Assembly: GCA_019426215.1 (NCBI GenBank)
Contig: CM033408.1
Location: forward strand, 11,502,618 to 11,566,617
Origin: Buddleja alternifolia
Lineage: Eukaryota > Streptophyta > Magnoliopsida > Lamiales > Scrophulariaceae
DNA: 64,000 bases
Direction of reading: 5' to 3'
In this document: piece after piece, positions 24,783 to 36,510 of the stretch
Layout: each line of letters opens with the position of its first letter
Position numbering within the stretch: the stretch's first letter is position 1
Translations under genes and position numbers: made by a program
The notes under the pieces: generated by a model
What the model was told of the DNA's origin: nothing
The model's input: only the letters and a program-made list of their open reading frames with translations
The model's database searches: none

Positions 24783-26347
24783 AAGAGCTATAAGGCAAGA
24801 TCAACATCATTCAATGGGAGAAAAACCAAACAACTAACTAACTCACTTTCGTGGAGTAAACGATTGCACTTAGCGGGTGCAACAAGCTTTTAAATCAATA
24901 CACCTCAACATGATCAACAAGAACGAATGACATAAAATCAACCTTTTAAAGTTCACAAATATATATACATATCAACCACTTTTGCTCATGTGACACCAAT
25001 ACTTGAAAAGACTCTCTAGGGTGTAGTGAAAAATAAATCTAAGGCATTATAGTCGAGAGGCATCCTTACCAAATTTTGGACATTAATCCCATATCTATCA
25101 ACTTTCGATCAAACGCAAAGCAGAAGAATTATAGAAAATCTCATAGCCATTTAAATTTCATTATCTCAAACATTCAACTTTCAATTCATATGAAATTTCC
25201 ATTTAGACTTCATTAAGGCTAGATCATGTGCAATGTTTTATTCCATTAGGCTTTCTATGACACCCATGTAGCAAGCTTTAGACCAATGACTCCCAAACTA
25301 GATAGTTTTGGGGCATTAAGTGTAGAGACACTCCTAAGGGTTTAATCACTCGAGTGTCAAAGGACACGAAATAAAACTAGATCTTTTAAACAATTCACTT
25401 CTTTTTTGGCTTGAGCTTAGCTCAAATTAGCATAATAGTACAGTATATAGGCATGAAACTTTTCACCTCCGGTACGTATTAGCCTAACCACTTTTGGTCA
25501 TACCAAAATTCAACCTTTTCACTTTATTGTTTAGCATATAAAATTACTACTCAACTTATAACCTTATGAGAAATCTAAGTTACTATTTTCGGAAAAAATT
25601 CCTTAAGTGTCTCAAGATGGTTATCCTCTCAACTCCTCTACCCTCGATTTATGTTCATTGTGAATCATCTAAAGAATCAATTCTAGTCTAGTGTCTCCAC
25701 GAGCAATTTCAAAGATATATATATTCCATTAAATTCAAATTATTTCAAAAATTCATGCCATTTTTCCAAGTTAATCAGTTTCAATGCATCAATTGGAAAG
25801 AAAATATATAATTTTTTTTTTATACTTGATTTTCTCAACAAAGAAGCATATAAATATGATAGCAAACAACTTTCCCCCAAACTCAAGCTACAAATTAGGA
25901 TTGCATCATCAAAGTTCAAAATAAGTACTCTTCTACCCCCAAACTTAAATCCAACATTGTCCCCAATGTTGTTATGACAAGCATACACAACGGTACAAGA
26001 ACACTTACAACCAAGGATGTTGAAAAACATCCTTAAAATTCCAATACATAATCCTATAGCTTCCTCTCCTCTCAAGTAAAATAAGCATCTCTTAAACATG
26101 GGGTCCAAATGTGCATTATATCTAACACTTCAACTCTTTAAACCATCAAGCATAAGACACATACATGCTAAAAGTGCATGCTTGAACACAACAAAAAGAA
26201 ACAAATTAAACAAAAGCAAAAAGAAAAAGAAAAGAAAACATACAAACTTGGGTTGCCTCCCAAGAAGCGCTCTTTTAAAGTCATTAGCTTGACTTTACAG
26301 AGTTATTTTAAGGCGGTTTCCGAATGAATGCCTTGTTCATTCTCCAA
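24783..26347 (-). other. Long non-coding part of the second internal region
   Basis: Collinear with 20,253-21,861 and nearly identical, except for a deletion of about 90 bp after 24,893. No coding potential is seen. Confidence 0.6.
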
Positions 26348-27232
26348 TTAGGGATGATTTTTTCCGGTGTTAATAGAAAATACGATGAGTAGTGACCAAG
26401 CAATCATCCACTCACATATTTTCTCATAGTCCATCACCACTTCCATCACTCTTTCTTCCCACTGCACCGAGTGATGACTTGGACTATTCTCCAAGTTATA
26501 AGTAGATGGCCATTTTTCTTCACCCATCGAGATGGAAAACTTGGAGTTTGTGATGTAGAACTCGAGGAAGTTATTAGTTCTTCTTTCCTGAAAAAGCTCA
26601 ACACTAAAAGGATCAAAAGCATCAATGCGTAATGATAATGTAGAATCAACTGGATGCTTAAAAACCTCATAGTTATCAGAAATAACCATGTCATCTCCTA
26701 TACTAGAGGACAACTTACTATCATGGGTACTAATTGCCTCCATACCCGTGGAGATGGGGCCGGGTATCGCAGGGGAAGGAATAAGAGTGGATTTCTCGTA
26801 ACTTGGAGATTCTGCCTTGGATGCTTGAATGTTAAGTGTGCAACGCTGAGGCGATGACACCTTAATAGAAATCCTCTCATTTTTCATTTCCTCAATGATC
26901 ATTAGATCCTCCTTAATTGGTCCTTCATACAAAGCATCAATGGCTTTGTGTACCAATTTCATATTTTCCAGCTGATCCAAATCATCCAGTGTGAGTTGTA
27001 AGTCGTATAGGAGTTGTCGAACCCATTCTCGTTCCTCCAGAGTCGGGGATAAACAATATCCCTCTTGTATGGTGAAGAAGCTCAGTGATAGACTATCCCG
27101 GACAGATGGAAGTGGTTGAAAAGGAGGTGGTTGCTTAATTTGGAGAATGCCTTGTAACCACTCCCGATTCTCCGGTAAATTCAAATCTGCGAAATGTGCA
27201 TTCGGATTTGGTTGATAGATATTGCCCTCCAT
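26348..27232 (-). pseudogene. Second copy of the orphan ORF, truncated to 294 aa
   Basis: Nearly identical to the first-unit ORF from its start at 27,232. A single base change converts a codon shortly after 'NTGKNHP' to a stop and removes the last 15 residues. Three substitutions were seen by eye (Pro to Ala, Met to Lys, Lys to Glu), and at least one silent change. The longer form is probably ancestral. Function is unknown, as for the first copy. Confidence 0.6.
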
Positions 27233-27456
27233 CTCTCGAACTCATCTACAAACCCGAAGCACATGTTTAAAAAAAATAACAAAATCAAGTAAAGGCTCAT
27301 TTGAGGAGCGGGTCATGCACCACAAATCGAACCTATCAATTAAGCACAAGGAACAAAATTAGACTTAACAAGGAAATGAAAGAAAAGCAAGAAGTAAACA
27401 ACAAACCAAGAATTATGAAAAATGTAAATGAAAATCAAAAACTAAAATAAACAAGA

Positions 27457-27473
27457 CCCCGACAACGGCGCCA
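27457..27473 (-). other. Primer-binding site, second unit (tRNA-Asp type)
   Basis: Minus strand TGGCGCCGTTGTCGGGG, one change from the tRNA-Asp complement and at a different CpG from the first unit. Together the two copies reconstruct an exact tRNA-Asp match. Confidence 0.8.
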
Positions 27474-27479
27474 AAAACT

Positions 27480-29198
27480 TGACACGCTAAAAGCTAACGT
27501 GCTATTGTAGCAAGTGCACTAGTCGTGTGTAGTAATAAATGGACGGTAAGTCCGGATTGTCGAACCACGGAGACTTGAATTCTAGTTGATGATTTGAAAC
27601 GATAAAGAACAAATATAATTAAAGTAAATTGCATGTAAAATGCATGCAATAAGAACAAGAGTCCACAATTGATTTTAAACAAAGTATAAAGAGAGACTAA
27701 GGCACATGCTAGGTCCAAATTGATCAAATATACTTATAAAGGTTCTTGTTGAAGGATTACACTTATATTGTTATGGTGAGAGCTCCGAGGGTAGAGAATA
27801 ACCGATGTCTCGCGTATAAACTCCTATGCTTAGATCGTGATTTCCCAAATATTCCTATCCGGAAATCTAACCACTAAACATGCATTAACGTACTAGAGTT
27901 CACTCGATTAGAATCGAACAACTTCACCCGGGAATCTTTACCTATGTCTAAGGCAATTCCTCATTAGTTGCGGGTCATGATGTGAATTTCTTGCACCCTA
28001 AGTCAATTTTCTCCCGAAATATTCACCTAGGCATAAGAATCTAACATATAGTGATCAAGTATATGCAAGATAGGTAAAAACACAAATTCACATCACATAA
28101 CAATATAAGAATAACCTCAACAATCATCTATTATAAACATAAATCACAATTTGGCCTTACATGGCCCTAGTCTTACGAATTTAGTTCATAATTGAAAGCA
28201 TAAAAGACATAAGAGGAATATTCATAGACATAAATGAAATGAAAAGCTCTTAAAAACTCCTTAAATGGTAAATGATGATGGATCTTGAAATTGAGCCTTC
28301 AATCCCCAAGCTCTTTTCTTTCCTCTAGTTTTCCCCTCTCTCTCAATGATGAAGAATGGTGATGAATGATGGTGAAATCAGATTAGGGGCTGCCCCCCTC
28401 TCTCATTTCCCTCTGAAGAATGCAAGAGATGATTGCCTTTATAGGTGTATATTCTCCTCCCTCCCATGTGTTGTTCCTCTCTTGTGTCCTCAATTATTCT
28501 AAAGTGTGTAGTATAAAATTCCATAAAGTAGATCAACCAAGAAACACACTTATGACATCCCCTCAACACATGTGCTGACCTCTTGGCTTTAAATGATTCC
28601 CTTCCACTTAAAATGCTGAACTTTTGGCTAAAAGGAATCAAATGTCGGAGGTGTCGGCGCCCAGGCGCGGGTATTTCGGCGCCTAGGCGCGTATGTGCGA
28701 AGTCTAGGCAGCTTTCTTACTTTTCTGCGCAGCAATCGTATTTCCTTTATAACTCTTTCCAAAGACCTCCGATTTGGATGATTCAAGTCTCCACGTGAAG
28801 CTAAGACATATATCTACAACGTTGTAGAAGAAACCTTCGTCCACTTAGGCCTCGAAATGTACAGAAATAGCGCTCAACCGTGGCAAGTGTTACGAAATCC
28901 GCGCCCAGGCGTGGATATGATGGCGCATAGGCGCGGGAGTGCGAAGCAAATCCTTGGAACTGGATGTCATCGGCGCCTGGGCATGGTTGGAGGGGCGCTT
29001 GGGCGTGGGAGTGCGAAGCAACTTGGCCTAAATTTGTTTTATACGTCAATTTTCCGCCCGTTCTTTGATTGTATCCATTTAAGGCCTGAAATCACTTAAT
29101 GCACGAATTAAACGCACATGTGGCAACACTCAAGCGATAAATGAACCTAAAACATAGACGCAAAGGGGCTTAAAAATACGTAAAAATGCCTCTTATCA
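27480..29198 (-). repeat. LTR C of the tandem array (5' end)
   Basis: 1,719 bp. It is collinear with A and B, but with a private 14-bp insertion around 29,114-29,127 (GCACATGTGGCAAC region). The target duplication CGTCA follows at 29,199-29,203. Confidence 0.92.
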
Positions 29199-29203
29199 CG
29201 TCA

Positions 29204-29741
29204 CAAAGGCGATCCTTATGAAATGGTCCATTTGGTAATCCCTCTACATGATTTAGATTTATAAGCTGAGAGATTGTCTTAAAGTTGAGGTGATTCGTTT
29301 TTCTATGCCATAACCAACCCGTTTTAGATTCATTTTTAGCAACAAAACATGTTGGGTTGTTATCAGTTGTTGAACCCAATCTTCCAAATATACGTTGTTA
29401 GTTCTTTTACCTTTGAATTTAGTAGACTTAGTCTTAGCGTCATTTATATAGCAACTGTCGCTTGAGAATATGACTTTAAAGCCTTTATCACAAAATTGAC
29501 TTATGCTTAATAAATTGTGCTTCAGGCCCTCAACATAATAAACATCACTTATCATGATGTTCCCCCTATGCATAGTACCTATACCTTTGGTTTTACCTTT
29601 GGAGTTGTCACCAAATACAACCTGAGGATCATTGACAGCTCGATAGTTGATCAATAGATCCTTGGAACCAGTCATGTGCCTTGACGATCCACTATCGAAG
29701 TACCAAACAGATGTATCAGCTCTAGTTCTAGGTACCTGCAA
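29204..29741 (-). pseudogene. Pol of element II, 5' part: protease and pre-integrase
   Basis: The frame opens with '[18 protein letters not shown]', where DSGSS is the aspartic protease active-site motif. It continues through the GAG_pre-integrase region to the His/Cys zinc-binding segment, where the array has inserted inside the sequence for the CDACQMGK motif. One frameshift lies near 29,380. It is collinear with 54,061-54,600 of element VI. Confidence 0.9.
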
Positions 29742-29755
29742 TCAAAAGGGAAGTT

Positions 29756-31996
29756 CTATTTCTGTTTAGGTACCCATTGTTGCTTAGGTCCTTTAACATT
29801 AGTAGCATTGTTAGTTTGAATTAGAACTTTAGGAACCCGTATTTGCCTAGTCTTCATTGTAGGAATATTGGCCTTCTTGGGTTTCAAATTGTGTTGTGTG
29901 TGCATTTTGTTCACCTTGTGTTGTGTGTGTTGTTTGGGTATATAATAATATCCTCGATTATAATAGTATTCATAATCATAGTCGTAATCATAATCATCAT
30001 AGTATCGATAATATGATCTTGACTGCCTTGGATATTGACGCTGGTTTTTCCTTGGCGCTGGCTTAGGTTGCACTTTTGGTGTTGGACGCTTAGCGCTTGA
30101 TTCACAGTGGTCAGGTTTATCCTTAGCCTTTTGAGCGTTTGGATGAACCCGTCTTTGTGAATTATTTGCTTTCGTTTTTCCCTTGCCTGAGTCAGCTTTG
30201 AATTTCTCATTTGGCCTCGTACTATTGTCGCTTGGTTCATTTTGTGTTTGACCTTATGAACCTTTCTCAACAAAGAAAACACCCTTTCCTTTATTGTTTG
30301 CCATAACATTAGATTTGCTTGGTTGTTTACCGAATTTATTACATCCTAAACCAGTCTTTTCACCAAATAACCTTGTTACCTCAGTCACATTGTCTAGTTT
30401 TCTTGACGCTTTAGACAATGATGACATGAGTTGCTCTGATTTGGCAAGTCTAGCAATCAGATCAGCTTCTCTCTTGACTATTATATCAAGATCGCTTTTC
30501 AATTGAGTAATTTCACTCTCAAGCGATTGGTTCTTCTCAATGTATTGTTGCTGAACTTGCAACTCTGCTTTGAGTGTTACTTTATCACTTGTGAACGATG
30601 AAATAATAGCGAAGTGATTTTGATATATTTTGGTAGCATCTTGACAATCTTTATAATATTCATTAACTTTGTCAAGTAATTCATCATAAGAAAGTGGAAG
30701 AGATAGTTCAGTGTTTACCTCAGGGGACGCTTCATCATCTTTGGCCATGAGACAAATAAGCGCTGAGTCATCCACTGGCTCATCATCATCATTGTTTTCC
30801 TCTGATGATTCCAAATCTTCAGTCGCGGATGCTTGTTCTGATTTTGCTAGCAAACCTTGTTGGCAAAGGTTGCTCCTGAATTAGTTTCTATCCACGTAAT
30901 CCTGCCTTGAGGGCTTGGATACATTTGGATAAGGGCAATTTACCTGGTAGTGCCCTGTTTTTCTGCAATTATAACAAAGATTAGTTTTCATCTTTTGTTC
31001 ACTTGTTAACCTTGCAGTGTGTGGTTTTGAGACCACTGGTGCTGAGAGATTTTGAGCAGACGCTTGGCACTGAACAGGCGCTTGGGGTGTAGGAATAGAA
31101 TACTGAAGCGCTTGAAACTGTTGTTGTACTGGAGCAGGCGCTTGATATGAACTCAATCCTTGATGCTTAGGACTATTCCCTTTCTTTTCATATCTCAAGA
31201 ATTTTCTGAATCTATTCAGAAGCGCTAGTTCCTCATCCTCACTGATATCTGAAACCTTTCCTTTATTACCCGATTTACCCTTGATTGATGCTATAAGCAC
31301 TCCAGACTCAATTACCGGACTGCTCACAACATCACTTGTTGAATTCAACTCAAACTCAAATGCTTTGAACTCTGAAAAGGCATCTTCTGGAGTTAGAAGA
31401 TCCAACATATTCGATTCTCTTATTGTTGTTGTCTTCATCAAGAATCGACTGGGTAGACTTCTAAAGATCGTAACCACCATTTCTCGATTCTATAAATCCA
31501 TACCCAAAGATGTTAATTCTGTAACAAGAGCTGTGAACCTTATGTCCAATTGCTCTAAAATCTCATTGGGCAACATCTTAAAGCTGTTAAATCTTTCATT
31601 GGCAATGGAAAGCTTATTCTCCTTTATCTGAGCTGAACCACCACAAATCATGGCCAATTTATCCCATATTTCCTTAGTAGTGTTACAAGACTTGATTTTA
31701 TTAAATAAGTTGTCATTATCACCAATAGCTGTATATAAAGCGTTACGACCAACATTGTCCAGATTAGCTCTTCGACGCTTGTCAGTGGACCATTCTTGTT
31801 TTGGTTTCTCAGCATAACCATCTGGAGTCTCTTCAGTGGCCCCGGGTGCTCTGGTGATAACCTTCAGAATTTGTATTGGTCCATCTGAAATAATATCACA
31901 CATGTCATCATCACATGAATAGAGATATGTAAAAGCTTTGTCCTTCCAGGAATCATAATTTGATTCGGTCTACTTGGGAACTTTAGAAAATGCCAT
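29756..31996 (-). pseudogene. Gag of element II, frameshifted
   Basis: It starts at the ATG at 31,994-31,996 and ends at the TAG at 29,756-29,758. The retrotran_gag/UBN2-like part is in 31,490-31,903 and 30,881-31,480, the latter including the CCHC knuckle 'CYNCRKTGHYQVNC'. The coiled coil is in 30,254-30,853, and the Tyr-rich tail ('RSYYRYYDDYDYDYDYEYYY') in 29,756-30,073. Three or more single-base lesions break it. The final stop and the 38-bp junction to pol match element VI exactly, so that junction is a family trait and not decay. Confidence 0.9.
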
Positions 31997-32079
31997 GAAA
32001 AATTTAAAAGTAACTAAATTTTGAAAAGGATCTAAACAAGTTGTTATGCTTAGAAATTTTAAAAAATTCAACGTTAACC

Positions 32080-32091
32080 GCTCTGATACCA
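32080..32091 (-). other. Primer-binding site of element II
   Basis: Minus strand TGGTATCAGAGC, complementary to the initiator-Met tRNA 3' end, two bases from the LTR edge at 32,094. Confidence 0.9.
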
Positions 32092-32093
32092 CT

Positions 32094-33619
32094 TGTTGGT
32101 CCCAAGTGGCATACGAAAGGGTCTAAAAGGGGGGGGGTTGAATAGACCCTGAAGTCTTTTTCGACTTCAAAAATTTTGTATTAAAAATGTATTGGACGCT
32201 TGAGAAGTACGCGCTTGACTGAGCATCTATTGAAGACTATTTTTAGAAAGTTAACTTAGACTTCAAGATTTGAATACTATAACCAAATAGGTTTAAGCGT
32301 TCACTTCTTTGATCAGTGTTAGCACAGCGGAATTGATTTTATAGTCTTCTAGTTTGAAAGCTTTTAGCGTCACAAATTATTTCTTAGTTGCTTAGCTTTT
32401 GATTGTATTTTACTTAATCAATTTATGCAATGATATGATGATAAGAAAATTGACTGTAAAGTAAATAACACAATATTTGTAAGGTTCGTTGGGTGGTATA
32501 ATCCCAACTACGTCCTTCTTCTCCTCGAACACTTGGAGGCAATCCACTAAAATGATTCTCAAAGAATCACACAGAATTTTCTACAAAAGGGAGAGATGGA
32601 TGTTGATGACTTGAGCTCCTTGATCACACAGATTTCTGCTCCAAATCACTTCTATCCCTTTGCTTCTTTCACTCAGAAATAATGCAAGTATCCAACTTCG
32701 ACTTCACGCGGCTTGGATGGGGTTTTTCTAAACGGTTTGTTTGATTTTGATAAAGTTCAAACAACTAGGAATATCTCAATAGTAATGTAGGTTTCTCCGA
32801 AAAGAATGTTTGAGATATAGGTTGACTGTCTCAGGAATTGAAGAAAAGCAAAGACAATGTTTGCTTGAATATTCTGGCTTTTCTGAGAGTTTAAGGAATG
32901 AGACTTCAATGCAACAACAATTTGGCTTAGAATCAATCTCGTATTTGGGTTGTTGTTGAAGTCCTATTTATAGGAGATCTTGGAAAAAGTGTCCGTTTGA
33001 CATATGCACAGGCGCGTGTCTCTCACTTTCGCGAGTGAACAGCTTTTGTCCTTTTTTTCCTGAAAATCTACTGCACAAAGTTGGTGCTGCAGTTTGTGAA
33101 TAGTTGACAGTCCAATAGGGTGGCTTCTCCCTACGTCCGAAAGAGCTTATTACATTTAATACTCTTATCAGCATTTAATGCATTTGAATTAAATGTCCGT
33201 TGGCACTTAATGCACTGAGAATATTTGCATTAAACTCCTTCTGGACTTAGAAATAAATTCAGGTGAAATCAGTCATTGATAGACGCTCATTCATCCTTAA
33301 ATAACTTCTGTCCTAATAAACGCTTGATATAGCAGGTCGTTTGGACGCTCGGAAACTTCATCTTTATTCAGACATCAGGCGCTTGAGTCTTCAAACTAAA
33401 CTACTGATAAGCTCACTCAGAAATTATCAGGCACTCAGCCTAAGATTACTTAGCCTAACACTCTAGAATAAAAATAAAACAAAGCCTATAAAGTCTATTA
33501 CAATTCTAACGCTCAATGCTTATACATGATTTCTAAAAAAAACCAAACTTACATATTTTGGTGTCTAACAAGTAATCCTCATTGTCATCATCAAAACATC
33601 TAACATGAAATTCCTAACA
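32094..33619 (-). repeat. 5' LTR of element II
   Basis: 1,526 bp, intact TG/CA ends on the minus strand. It contains the TTTTGATGATGACAA box at the U3 start, a TATA-like CTATAAATAGG near 32,968 and a 9-G run (plus strand) near 32,129. AGGGT follows at 33,620-33,624. Confidence 0.93.
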
Positions 33620-33624
33620 AGGGT

Positions 33625-34515
33625 TTTCATCACAGGTTTGTTTGATTTTGAGAAGTCCAAATAACTTGGGATATCTCAATAAGAGTGTACGGTTTTTCTA
33701 TGAAGATGTTTGAGATATCGGTGACTGTCTTTGGAATGTTTATGAAAAGCTTGAAGGATTTTGGATATCTAGTTTTGTAAGCTTTTCTTGAACTGATTTT
33801 AGCAAAGTTTTGACCTAATTCTTGTGTGAATACGTGTATTTAAGGTTTGCTAAAGGGCACTATGTATAGATATTTCTTGGGATTTGTCCGCTGGACACAT
33901 GCAGGCGCGTGTCTCTCACATAGCGCGTAAATAGCCATTTCTCTGAGATTCCTGAATTTCTGCTGTTACTGATTGGATGTTAGCAGACTTTGAACTCTGA
34001 ATTCTGACAGTCTAGTCAAAAGGTGGCTTGTCCACAAGTCATAATGCATTATCACATTTAATGCACTTATCAGGCATGTAATGCATTTTGAATTTATTTT
34101 TTGTTGGAAATAAATCTTCGTTGATGATTGCATTTAAGTTCTTCATGACTTGAGAATTTATTTCAAGTGAATCTGATCCTTGATCACTTAAGTGCTTTGA
34201 GCGCTTGATTGATTATCCCTGAAAAAGTCCTTTAGCATTTGGCAGACACTTAAGATAAATCTTTATCTTCACTTGACTTCAGACCCTGATCTTCAACTTC
34301 ATCTCTGACAGACTCACCTAGATTCTATCAGCGACTTGGTATCCAATACTTAGTCTAAAATCTATAAAGATAAAGATTACAAGCCTAACAAATTGATAAA
34401 CTTTCAAATGCTTATACAAGTATACTATGAAAGCATAAACTTACAATCTTTTAGGGTCTAACATAAAGTCTTATTCTTGTCATCATCAAAATATCTAATA
34501 TGAAATTTCCTAACA
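33625..34515 (-). repeat. 5' LTR of element III, outer part
   Basis: It continues the LTR interrupted at 8,367. It aligns with the U3 half of the family LTRs and ends CCTAACA at 34,515. Its U3 box reads CTTGTCATCATCAAAA on the plus strand, the variant also seen in element IV. Confidence 0.85.
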
Positions 34516-34839
34516 GCATCCCTCCGTTCACCATTTTTGTTCCAAAAGAGTTTTAATCCAAACCGAGCTCCAGTCACAAGGACGTATGAAATCTTTGAAG
34601 ATTTGTTGAGTGAACTAGGAGTCGAGCCTTATATCTTGAACAAACGTCTTCACAATTTTGAAGAATTGGCTGAAAGAATGGGTGGAATTCAATTCGCCAA
34701 TGAGACGCATAAGAGAATGACGGACGCTAATAATAGGCTGTGGAAATTTACTCAGATGCTCTTCAAACAAGAGCAAAAGGAGGCTAGTCAAAAAGATGCT
34801 AGCAAATCTCAATCTTCTTCCGCAAAAAGAAACTGCTAG
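34516..34839 (+). pseudogene. Env-like ORF, C-terminal end (element IV)
   Basis: Open from the insertion point of element III to the TAG at 34,837-34,839. The protein ends with a Lys/Glu/Gln-rich helix ('MLFKQEQKEASQKDASKSQ'). Position directly before a family PPT and LTR identifies it as the env-position C-terminus. The sequence is clearly diverged from the ends seen in I, II and VI, so IV belongs to a different subfamily. The upstream part lies beyond element III, outside the window. Confidence 0.65.
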
Positions 34840-35091
34840 ATCTTATTGTTTCATTTTCTTTAAAGCGCTTTTTATGAATGTTTTTGTTGTTTAACTCATT
34901 GTACTTGCATTATAAATTATGAATGAATGAGTTTTGCTGAAACATCTTGTTTGTCGCTATATGTACTAACTTATAGCTAACCTCTAACTTTTAAATGCTA
35001 ACTTTATATAATCTTTGTTAATTTTCTAGCTCTTGGACTATAAAGGAGTTAAGGTCTTGACATCATCAAAAATGGGGAAATTATTAGGAAA
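34840..35091 (+). promoter_or_regulatory. 3' non-coding region and PPT of element IV
   Basis: Non-coding, ending in an A-rich tract with GGGGAAA before the LTR. Inverted-repeat arms 35,056-35,071 and 35,106-35,121 span the PPT-LTR junction with covarying outer bases relative to I, II and VI. Confidence 0.65.
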
Positions 35092-36510
35092 TTTCATGTT
35101 AGATATTTTGATGATGACAAGATAGGTTTTATGTTAGACCCCAAAGATTATGTAAGTTTATCTTTATTAGAATATGTCTAAGCGTTTAAAGTAATCGAGT
35201 TGTAATTTTCAGTTTAAGGCTTTTTATCTTTATTGTTTTAGACTAGTATCAGGCGTTTGAGCTATGATAGAATTCTAGGTGAGTCTATCAAAGTGAAATT
35301 GAAGATCAACGTCTGAAGACTTTGAAGATAAGATATTCTTTAAGCGACTGCCAAGCGCCTGAAGAATCATTCAAGGTGATCATGCCACAAGCGCCTGTCT
35401 TCACCTGAATTAAATCCTTAAATGTAACATTCAACGGGCATTTAATTCCATCGGGAATTGGATTCAAATGCATTAAATGCTTGATAAGAGCATTAAATGT
35501 GCTAAGGACTATTGACGTACGGATAAGCCTTTCTTATTGGCTGTCAACTCAAAGTAGGTCTGCTACCAACTCTGTGCAGCAGAATTTTCAGAGATGTCAG
35601 AAAAAGACTATGTCATGCGCTCCGTATTGAACACGCTCTTGCTTGTGTCCAACGGACAAATCCCAAGAAAATCTATAAATAGATCCTCACAGCTCAACCC
35701 TAAACACCAAGAAAAATTATCAAAAGCTTGATATACACTTACGCTGTTGAAATCTATCTTCATTCCTAAAAGCTCAAGTCCTCCATTGCCAAAATACTTT
35801 TGAGCTCATACATCTCTACAGTCAAACCAATATCTCTTACCTCTTTATAAAAGAACTATTTTTTCTAAAGAGATATTCCAAAAGTGTTTGAACTTTTCAA
35901 ATTAAACAACCCTTTGATAAAACCCATCAACCTCTTCAATTTGTGTGACGAAGTTGTTGAAGACAAAGCAGTATTTCTGTGTGAGAGAAGCTTGTCAGAA
36001 GCAGATCTTAGCCGAGTTGAAATCTACCAGGGAACTCTAAATCAAGTCTTCACCATTTGCTATTTTATTGAAGCTGTCTTCGTGAAGCTTTGTGATTCGT
36101 TATAGTGAATTCCTCCTGTGTGGAAAAGAGTAGAAGGACGTAGCTGGCATTACACAAATCCAGTGAACCTTACAATTCTCGTGTCTTTCATTATTGACTA
36201 TTTTATTGCTTTATTCATTATCATTTCTTTACATTATCATATTGCATACTTTCATAAAATCTGAAAGAACAACTAAGCACTCTCTAAGCGCATGTTTATT
36301 CATACTAAGTGACTTGTATAAATCTTCTGTTGTGCTAACCCTGATATAAGTGTTGAGCGCCTGATCCATCTTGATCAAGTACTCGAAACTATTGTCTAAG
36401 TTATCTTTCTAAAAACAATTCTAAAAATTCGAAAAGAATTTCAGGGTCTGTTCAACCCCCCCCCCCCCTCCCCCCTTCTAGACCCTTTCATATGCCACTT
36501 GGGACCAACA
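35092..36510 (+). repeat. 3' LTR of element IV
   Basis: About 1,419 bp; the start has decayed to TATTAGGAAA, the end GGGACCAACA is intact. A 13-C run, one T and six more C lie just before the terminal block. Homology to the other LTRs is best at both ends. The candidate duplication on the right is CTTAT (36,511-36,515). Confidence 0.88.

Larger units (their letters stand above)
18510..29198 (-). mobile_element. Three-LTR tandem array of a non-autonomous LTR element
   Basis: Structure is LTR-internal-LTR-internal-LTR, all in the same minus orientation: LTRs 18,510-20,214, 23,040-24,744 and 27,480-29,198; internals 20,215-23,039 and 24,745-27,479. CGTCA flanks the whole array (18,505-18,509 and 29,199-29,203), and the middle LTR has no separate duplication. 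The host pol reads through once the array and one CGTCA are removed. Each internal region has a tRNA-Asp-type PBS, one ORF of about 300 codons in gag position, a non-coding stretch, a palindrome and a PPT. There is no protease, RT or integrase. The tRNA-Asp primer suggests mobilisation by a Ty3/gypsy element, as in Athila- or Tat-like groups; that is inference. Confidence 0.93.
8368..33619 (-). mobile_element. Copia element II, nearly full structure with three nested insertions
   Basis: Two LTRs of 1,526-1,527 bp in direct orientation (8,368-9,894 and 32,094-33,619) are flanked by AGGGT on both sides (8,363-8,367 and 33,620-33,624). Reading leftward from the right end: 5' LTR, PBS, gag, pol, spacer, env-like locus, PPT, 3' LTR. 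Without the tandem array the element is about 14.5 kb. A MITE, a TRIM and a three-LTR array inserted later; each has its own target duplication. The LTR pair differs at several percent of sites by eye, so this copy is older than element VI. It landed in the LTR of element III. Confidence 0.93.
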
